From assembly GCA_017610505.1 (NCBI GenBank), contig JAFCBX010000044.1, positions 1 through 8,883 on the forward strand: a DNA stretch of 8,883 nt, in the 5' to 3' direction. Shown here in pieces: positions 5,609 to 8,883 of the stretch. The notes beneath the pieces are model-generated. The model did no database searches. It saw only the letters and a program-made list of their open reading frames with translations, and was not told the origin of the DNA. Numbering within the stretch: position 1 is the stretch's first letter; every line of letters starts with the position of its first letter. The position numbers and the translations under genes were made by a program. This stretch comes from Methanosarcinales archaeon (GTDB lineage: Archaea > Nanobdellota > Nanobdellia > Woesearchaeales > CG1-02-33-12).

Positions 5609-6553
5609 ATGAATGAGCTAAAAAAACAGGCAGAGGCAGTGCTTTTTGCAGCCGGCGATAAAATTGAGGTTGGAGAAATAGCCAGATTATGCAGGGCAGA
5701 TATAAACTCTTTAAAGAAATTATTAAAGGAATTGAAAAAAGATTATGATGAAAAGGATTCAAGCCTTATGATATCTGAGGAGGGAAATTTCTGGAAGCTT
5801 GCAGTAAGGGAAGCTTACATGGATTTAGTTCAGCAGATAAATCCACATACAGAGCTTAGCAAAACAACAATTGAAACATTGGCTGTTATTGCATGGAAAG
5901 CACCTATATTACAGTCAGATGTAATAAAAGCAAGAACAAACAAGGCATATGATCATATAAAAGAACTGGTTGATTCTGGCTTTCTGATAAAGCAGAGGCA
6001 CGGCAGAAGCTACATGCTTAAGCTATCACAAAAGTTCTTTGAGTATTTTGACCTTAAGAATAAGAAAGATATAAAAGAAAGGTTCAAAGATTTTGCAGAC
6101 ATTAACGAGGAAGAGCTAAAGAAGTTGGAAGAAGTAAGATTAAAAAAAGAAGAGGAAGCTGAAAAAGCCAAAGAAGAAGCAGAGGAAAATCCAAAGCAAA
6201 CAGAAGAACAGGATGAAAAAGAAGAAAATGAATTAGAGGAATTATCTGAACAGAAGACAGAAGAAAAACCACAAGAAAAAGCAGAAAATATAAAAACTGA
6301 AAGAACAGAAGAAAAACAAGAAGAATCAGAAGAAACTAAGGAAGAGACAGAACAAGTAGAAAAGGAAGAAGAAATAAAAACTAAAAAGACAGAAGAACAA
6401 GAAGAAATAACTAAAAAAGAGACAAAAGAACAAAAGGGACTTGCAGAAAAAGAGCAGGAAGTTAAAGAAGAAGAAAAATATGAAAAAGAAAAAGAATTAA
6501 AGGAAACAACTGAACAGGAAACAAAAGAACAACCTAAAGAGTCAAAAAAATAG
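5609..6553 (+). CDS. scpB: ScpB, SMC-associated segregation and condensation protein, with long charged tail
   Basis: Residues 1-145 are a ScpB core of two winged-helix domains: the first starts KKQAEAVLFAAGDKIEVGEIARL, and the second contains LSKTTIETLAVIAWKAPILQSDVIKAR, the most recognisable ScpB signature. A wing with GFLIKQRHGRSYMLKLS follows. ScpB dimers bind the ScpA kleisin and SMC to condense and segregate chromosomes in the cytoplasm. After about residue 160 the protein becomes a Lys/Glu/Gln/Thr-rich tail of about 150 residues to the end, roughly half the protein, far longer than the usual C-terminal extension. The tail is probably disordered or a long charged helix. The gene follows its operon partner by one base. 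No ScpA or SMC gene is in the window. The ScpB identity is confident from the second winged helix. Confidence 0.9.
   Translation: MNELKKQAEAVLFAAGDKIEVGEIARLCRADINSLKKLLKELKKDYDEKDSSLMISEEGNFWKLAVREAYMDLVQQINPHTELSKTTIETLAVIAWKAPILQSDVIKARTNKAYDHIKELVDSGFLIKQRHGRSYMLKLSQKFFEYFDLKNKKDIKERFKDFADINEEELKKLEEVRLKKEEEAEKAKEEAEENPKQTEEQDEKEENELEELSEQKTEEKPQEKAENIKTERTEEKQEESEETKEETEQVEKEEEIKTKKTEEQEEITKKETKEQKGLAEKEQEVKEEEKYEKEKELKETTEQETKEQPKESKK
6101..6550 (+). repeat. Low-complexity Lys/Glu-rich coding tract (ScpB tail)
   Basis: Codons about 165-314 of scpB are nearly all GAA, AAA, GAG, ACA, CAA and GCA. They make imperfect short repeats such as ACAGAAGAAAAA and ACAGAAGAACAAGAAGAA, translating to T-E-E-K and T-E-E-Q-E-E units. 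The plus strand here is almost entirely purine plus ACA/CAA bases. Such tracts expand and contract by slippage, so the tail length is likely variable between relatives. Confidence 0.75.
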
Positions 6554-6590
6554 GTTAAGCCTAAAATAAAAAATTAATAAAATAAAATTT

Positions 6591-6595
6591 GGGGT
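6591..6595 (+). promoter_or_regulatory. Possible ribosome binding site of the PLP-enzyme gene
   Basis: GGGGT lies four bases before the ATG at 6600, the only G-rich element in an otherwise A/T-only gap of 46 nt. It can pair imperfectly with the CCUCC end of archaeal 16S rRNA. If used, this gene is led, unlike the leaderless genes upstream. Confidence 0.35.
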
Positions 6596-6599
6596 AAAA

Positions 6600-7814
6600 A
6601 TGTTGTATAAAAAAGATTCATTACAAGATAATAAGATAGACCCACTCATTCAAAGAATAGAAAAATTAAAGGGAAGAAATTTATATTTTTATCTACAGAG
6701 TATTGAGGGGCCATCTGGACCAAGAATTAGGGTTGATGGCAAAGAAAAAATAAATTTGTCTTCTTATAATTATCCATCAATAGTCAGTCATCCCAAAATA
6801 ATAAAAGCAGCTATTAAAGCCATCAGAGACTATGGCACTGGACCTTCAGGAGTAAGGTTATTAGCTGGAACTGCTCCAATACACAACAAACTGGAAGCAA
6901 AGATAGCAGAATTTAATGGAGCAGAAGATGCTGTTACTTACAGCAGTGGATATGTAACAAATCTAACTGCTGTATCCACTCTTTGTGGAAGAAATGATTT
7001 AGTTATAATGGACAAACTGGATCATGCCAGTATAATCGATGGATGTATTCTTTCAGGCGCAAATCATAAAACATACCTGCATAATGATATGGAAAGTTTA
7101 GAGAAGATTTTAGCTGACTCAAAGGAAAAGTATGATGGCAAATTTAAATTAATAATAGTGGATGCAGTATACAGCATGGATGGGGACATAGCTAACCTGC
7201 CTGAGATATGCCGTCTGGCTAAAAAGTATGATGCAAGGGTTATGGTGGATGAGGCTCATTCTATTGGCAACATAGGGAAAACAGGCCATGGTATAGAGGA
7301 GCATTTTGGAATGAAGGGTTCTGTTTATATTCATATGGGAACATTGAGCAAGGGCATTCCAAGCATAGGCGGGTATATAGCTGGAAATAAGGATTTAATT
7401 ACCTATTTAAAACACACTTCAAGGGCATTTATTTTTTCAGCTAGCGTTCCCCAGGTAAATATTGCTATTGCAAAAGCCTCTCTTGAGGTTATAGAAGATG
7501 AACCCTGGCGTATGACTAGGTTACATCATAGAGCTGAGCAATTCAGAACAGGATTGAAAAAAATGGGTTATGACATTGGATATAGTAATACTGCTCTTGT
7601 ACCTATTATGATTAGGGATGAGGAAAAAACCCTAAAATTAACTAGATTAGTTAATGATAGGGGATTATTTATAATGCCAATCATCTTTCCAGCAGTTCCA
7701 AAGAATACTGACAGGCTCAGGACTCATGTTCAGGCTGGACATACTGAAAAAGATATTTCCAGGGCCCTGTATATTCTTGAGAAATCAGGAAAAGAATTAG
7801 GGATTTTAAAATAA
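6600..7814 (+). CDS. PLP-dependent alpha-oxoamine synthase-like enzyme (class II aminotransferase fold)
   Basis: The product has 404 residues, the normal length for the BioF/KBL/serine palmitoyltransferase family. Landmarks in order are: NLSSYNYPSIVSHP (52-65), the position of the family's N-Y-L-G segment; GTGPSGVRLLAGT (79-91); DH at 141-142, whose His stacks on PLP; VDEAHS (216-221) with D217 and H220; and GTLSKGIPSIGGYIAG (247-262) with K251 as the PLP Schiff-base lysine. The family condenses an amino acid with an acyl-CoA, with CO2 release. Which pair is used here cannot be told: 8-amino-7-oxononanoate, 2-amino-3-ketobutyrate and 3-ketosphinganine synthesis all share these motifs. No biotin or threonine catabolism genes are nearby. 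The start ATG 6600 is preceded by GGGGT. It is probably co-transcribed with the phosphatase that follows after 27 nt, in the same frame. Confidence 0.88.
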   Translation: MLYKKDSLQDNKIDPLIQRIEKLKGRNLYFYLQSIEGPSGPRIRVDGKEKINLSSYNYPSIVSHPKIIKAAIKAIRDYGTGPSGVRLLAGTAPIHNKLEAKIAEFNGAEDAVTYSSGYVTNLTAVSTLCGRNDLVIMDKLDHASIIDGCILSGANHKTYLHNDMESLEKILADSKEKYDGKFKLIIVDAVYSMDGDIANLPEICRLAKKYDARVMVDEAHSIGNIGKTGHGIEEHFGMKGSVYIHMGTLSKGIPSIGGYIAGNKDLITYLKHTSRAFIFSASVPQVNIAIAKASLEVIEDEPWRMTRLHHRAEQFRTGLKKMGYDIGYSNTALVPIMIRDEEKTLKLTRLVNDRGLFIMPIIFPAVPKNTDRLRTHVQAGHTEKDISRALYILEKSGKELGILK

Positions 7815-7827
7815 TTAGCCCTGAAAA

Positions 7828-7863
7828 ATGCTTTTACTAAGATGCCCAAAATCCTTGAAATAA
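7828..7863 (+). pseudogene. Remnant of a zinc-ribbon gene start, overlapping the phosphatase start
   Basis: ATG 7828 opens an 11-codon frame, MLLLRCPKSLK, ending at TAA 7861-7863. Its first eight codons match the start of the zinc-ribbon gene at 8638 (MLLLKCPK) at 20 of 24 bases. Three differences are synonymous and the fourth swaps Arg for Lys. Similarity stops soon after the first Cys knuckle, where CPKC has become CPKS. The phosphatase ATG (7842) sits inside this stretch in another frame. I interpret it as the truncated 5' end of a paralogue, or a duplication scar from insertion of the phosphatase gene. A tiny translated leader peptide is the alternative. Confidence 0.5.
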
Positions 7864-8615
7864 AAGATGCAGACAAGATTGTAGTTTTTGGGGATATTCA
7901 TGGAGATTTGGACTCATTAAAAAAAGGATATGACATAGTAAAAAAAGAAATGGTTAGTTATATTATTTTTCTTGGTGATTATGCTGACAGGGGCCCTTAT
8001 GGTCCAGAGGTTATAGAATTTATTCAGAAAAAACAAAAAGAGGATAGTAATGTAATACCTCTCAAGGGAAATCATGAGGATTATGAATTAATTGGCTCAG
8101 AATTAATACCAAATTTTAGTCCATGTGACCTTATATCCCAATATAAAAGAAAATTAACTGGCTCTAACTTTAAAGTATTATTCAAGAATCTTTATAATTG
8201 GTTTGAGAGTCTCCCAGTAGCAGTAGTTGTTAAGGACAAATATTTCCTTGTTCATGGAGGAATTTCAAGTAAGGTTAAATTAAAGGGAACTCTTGACAGA
8301 AATATGATACAAGATCTTCTATGGAGTGATCCAACTGAGATAAAAGGAGAACATCCAAATGAAAGAGGATATGGGTTAATAACATTTGGTCCGGATATAA
8401 CTGAGGAGTTCCTTAAAAAATATAACCTTGAAACAATAGTTCGTTCACACGAACCAAGAAAAGCACTAGAAGGTTATACTGTGGAGCATAATGGAAAAGT
8501 TTTAACAATATCCTCAACAACAGTTTATGGAGGAAAAGCAGCAATCCTTATAATAAATAATAAGAAGCCAGCAATGGATGCTTATGAACTGGCTAAAGGA
8601 ATAAGATTAATATAG
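7842..8615 (+). CDS. PPP-family metallophosphatase (serine/threonine protein phosphatase-like)
   Basis: All PPP signature blocks are present: GDIHGD (17-22, with D18 and H20), GDYADRG (45-51, with D46), GNHE (76-79), WSDP (161-164), HGG (138-140) and RSHEP (201-205). The segment between WSDP and RSHE (GYGLITFGPDITEEFLKKYNL) also matches PPP phosphatases. The enzyme would use a two-metal centre to hydrolyse phosphoester bonds, in PPP proteins typically phospho-Ser/Thr, in the cytoplasm; no signal or membrane segment is seen. The 257-residue length is a minimal catalytic domain. The start ATG 7842 follows the PLP-enzyme stop in the same frame, with nine sense codons and no further stop between them. 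The start lies within a partial copy of the downstream zinc-ribbon gene's 5' end. The physiological substrate is unknown. Confidence 0.9.
   Translation: MPKILEIKDADKIVVFGDIHGDLDSLKKGYDIVKKEMVSYIIFLGDYADRGPYGPEVIEFIQKKQKEDSNVIPLKGNHEDYELIGSELIPNFSPCDLISQYKRKLTGSNFKVLFKNLYNWFESLPVAVVVKDKYFLVHGGISSKVKLKGTLDRNMIQDLLWSDPTEIKGEHPNERGYGLITFGPDITEEFLKKYNLETIVRSHEPRKALEGYTVEHNGKVLTISSTTVYGGKAAILIINNKKPAMDAYELAKGIRLI
8605..8613 (+). promoter_or_regulatory. Possible TATA element for the zinc-ribbon gene
   Basis: ATTAATATA lies about 29 nt before the ATG at 8638, which would again give a leaderless transcript. It overlaps the end of the phosphatase coding region and is a weak match in AT-rich sequence, so simple co-transcription is as likely. 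Confidence 0.3.
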
Positions 8616-8637
8616 GAAAACAAAAACACAGGATAAA

Positions 8638-8778
8638 ATGCTCTTACTAAAATGCCCCAAGTGCGGAAATAAGATGAAATACAGCAGTACAACGCATATA
8701 CTCACAAAAAAGAGAAAAAGGTGTGTTTACTGCGGGCGTTCCTTTAAAATAACAGATAATATTGTTAAGAAAGTTTAA
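8638..8778 (+). CDS. 46-residue zinc-ribbon protein
   Basis: This short gene encodes MLLLKCPKCGNKMKY, a basic linker (TKKRKR), then CVYCGRSFKI and ends at TAA 8776-8778. The two knuckles C6-x2-C9-G and C29-x2-C32-G form a treble-clef or zinc-ribbon of about 27 residues, and the overall charge is strongly positive, so nucleic-acid binding is plausible. Free-standing mini zinc ribbons of this kind are common in archaea and are generally uncharacterised. It begins 22 nt after the phosphatase stop. Its first eight codons are echoed at 7828. The coding call rests on the paired CxxCG knuckles. Confidence 0.75.
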   Translation: MLLLKCPKCGNKMKYSSTTHILTKKRKRCVYCGRSFKITDNIVKKV

Positions 8779-8799
8779 ATTTTAATAACCATTTAATTT

Positions 8800-8883
8800 C
8801 TATAAATATATGTTGTCATGGTGGTCATAATCTTCAAAAGAAACAAAATTCTTGGATTTATCAAAACTAAACACTAAAACAAA
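8800..8883 (-). CDS. Possible C-terminal end of a convergent minus-strand gene (5' partial)
   Basis: Read on the minus strand from the window edge, 27 codons are open before TAG (plus-strand 8800-8802). The peptide ends in FDKSKNFVSFEDYDHHDNIYL. The composition (aromatic and acidic, mixed polar) looks like real protein rather than a random AT-rich frame. The stop would lie 21 nt beyond the zinc-ribbon stop, mirroring the tight convergent arrangement at 3921/3952. The length is too short for certainty, and I do not recognise the family. Confidence 0.3.
   Translation of the reverse strand, partial: FVLVFSFDKSKNFVSFEDYDHHDNIYL

Noticed and set aside
6600..7814. Naming the PLP enzyme bioF or kbl
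   Set aside because: The shared motifs do not separate these activities and no pathway neighbours support either.
8818..8877. A 19-codon plus-strand ORF (MVVIIFKRNKILGF...) after a TATA-like TATAAATATA
   Set aside because: It is very short, has no recognisable feature, and its TATA-like sequence is too close to the ATG for the leaderless spacing seen elsewhere in the window.
1..8883. tRNA, rRNA, CRISPR array, transposase or inverted-repeat element
   Set aside because: No cloverleaf-like segments, regularly spaced repeats, transposase motifs or long terminal repeats were found on reading both strands; small non-coding RNAs cannot be excluded by eye.

Overview
The window reads as a stretch of a small, AT-rich archaeal chromosome, most likely from a DPANN lineage of the Woesearchaeota/Pacearchaeota kind. 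This rests on four observations. Genes are tightly packed, with ATGA overlaps or 1-nt gaps. Several start codons lie about 26 nt downstream of TATA/BRE-like elements, which suggests leaderless mRNAs. An exported Ig-like protein has a C-terminal membrane anchor. An archaeal-style ScpB is preceded by a conserved helical protein. The lineage is inferred from style and recalled protein families, not from a marker gene.

Left part (1-2184): the 3' end of a gene with a DUF5680-like C-terminus is followed by an AmmeMemoRadiSam radical SAM enzyme (amrS). This overlaps by ATGA with a MobA-like nucleotidyltransferase that carries an unusual insertion near its nucleotide-binding loop. Next (2185-3921) comes a leaderless promoter and a gene for an exported, Ig-like, C-terminally anchored surface protein. 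Its signal-peptide start (2267) and its body (GTG at 2452, really open from 2383) lie in different frames, so the gene carries a frameshift.

Middle part (3952-6553): on the minus strand is a dCMP deaminase fused to a C-terminal YunG-like domain with a GQC...SHY signature. It is divergently transcribed from a two-gene operon made of an unknown helical/winged-helix protein and ScpB. The ScpB carries a Lys/Glu-rich tail of about 150 residues. Paired TATA elements in the 129-nt divergent gap serve both directions.

Right part (6600-8883): an alpha-oxoamine-synthase-like PLP enzyme, a PPP-family metallophosphatase and a 46-residue zinc-ribbon protein run in the same direction. The phosphatase start lies inside an 11-codon ORF that nearly duplicates the first eight codons of the zinc-ribbon gene, with mostly synonymous differences. 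This suggests a truncated copy or a duplication scar. The last 84 bases may hold the end of a convergent minus-strand gene.

No rRNA, tRNA, CRISPR array or recognisable transposon was seen. The best leads are the deaminase-YunG fusion, the frameshifted surface protein, the flanking partial duplication around the phosphatase, the inserted nucleotidyltransferase, and the unknown partner of ScpB.
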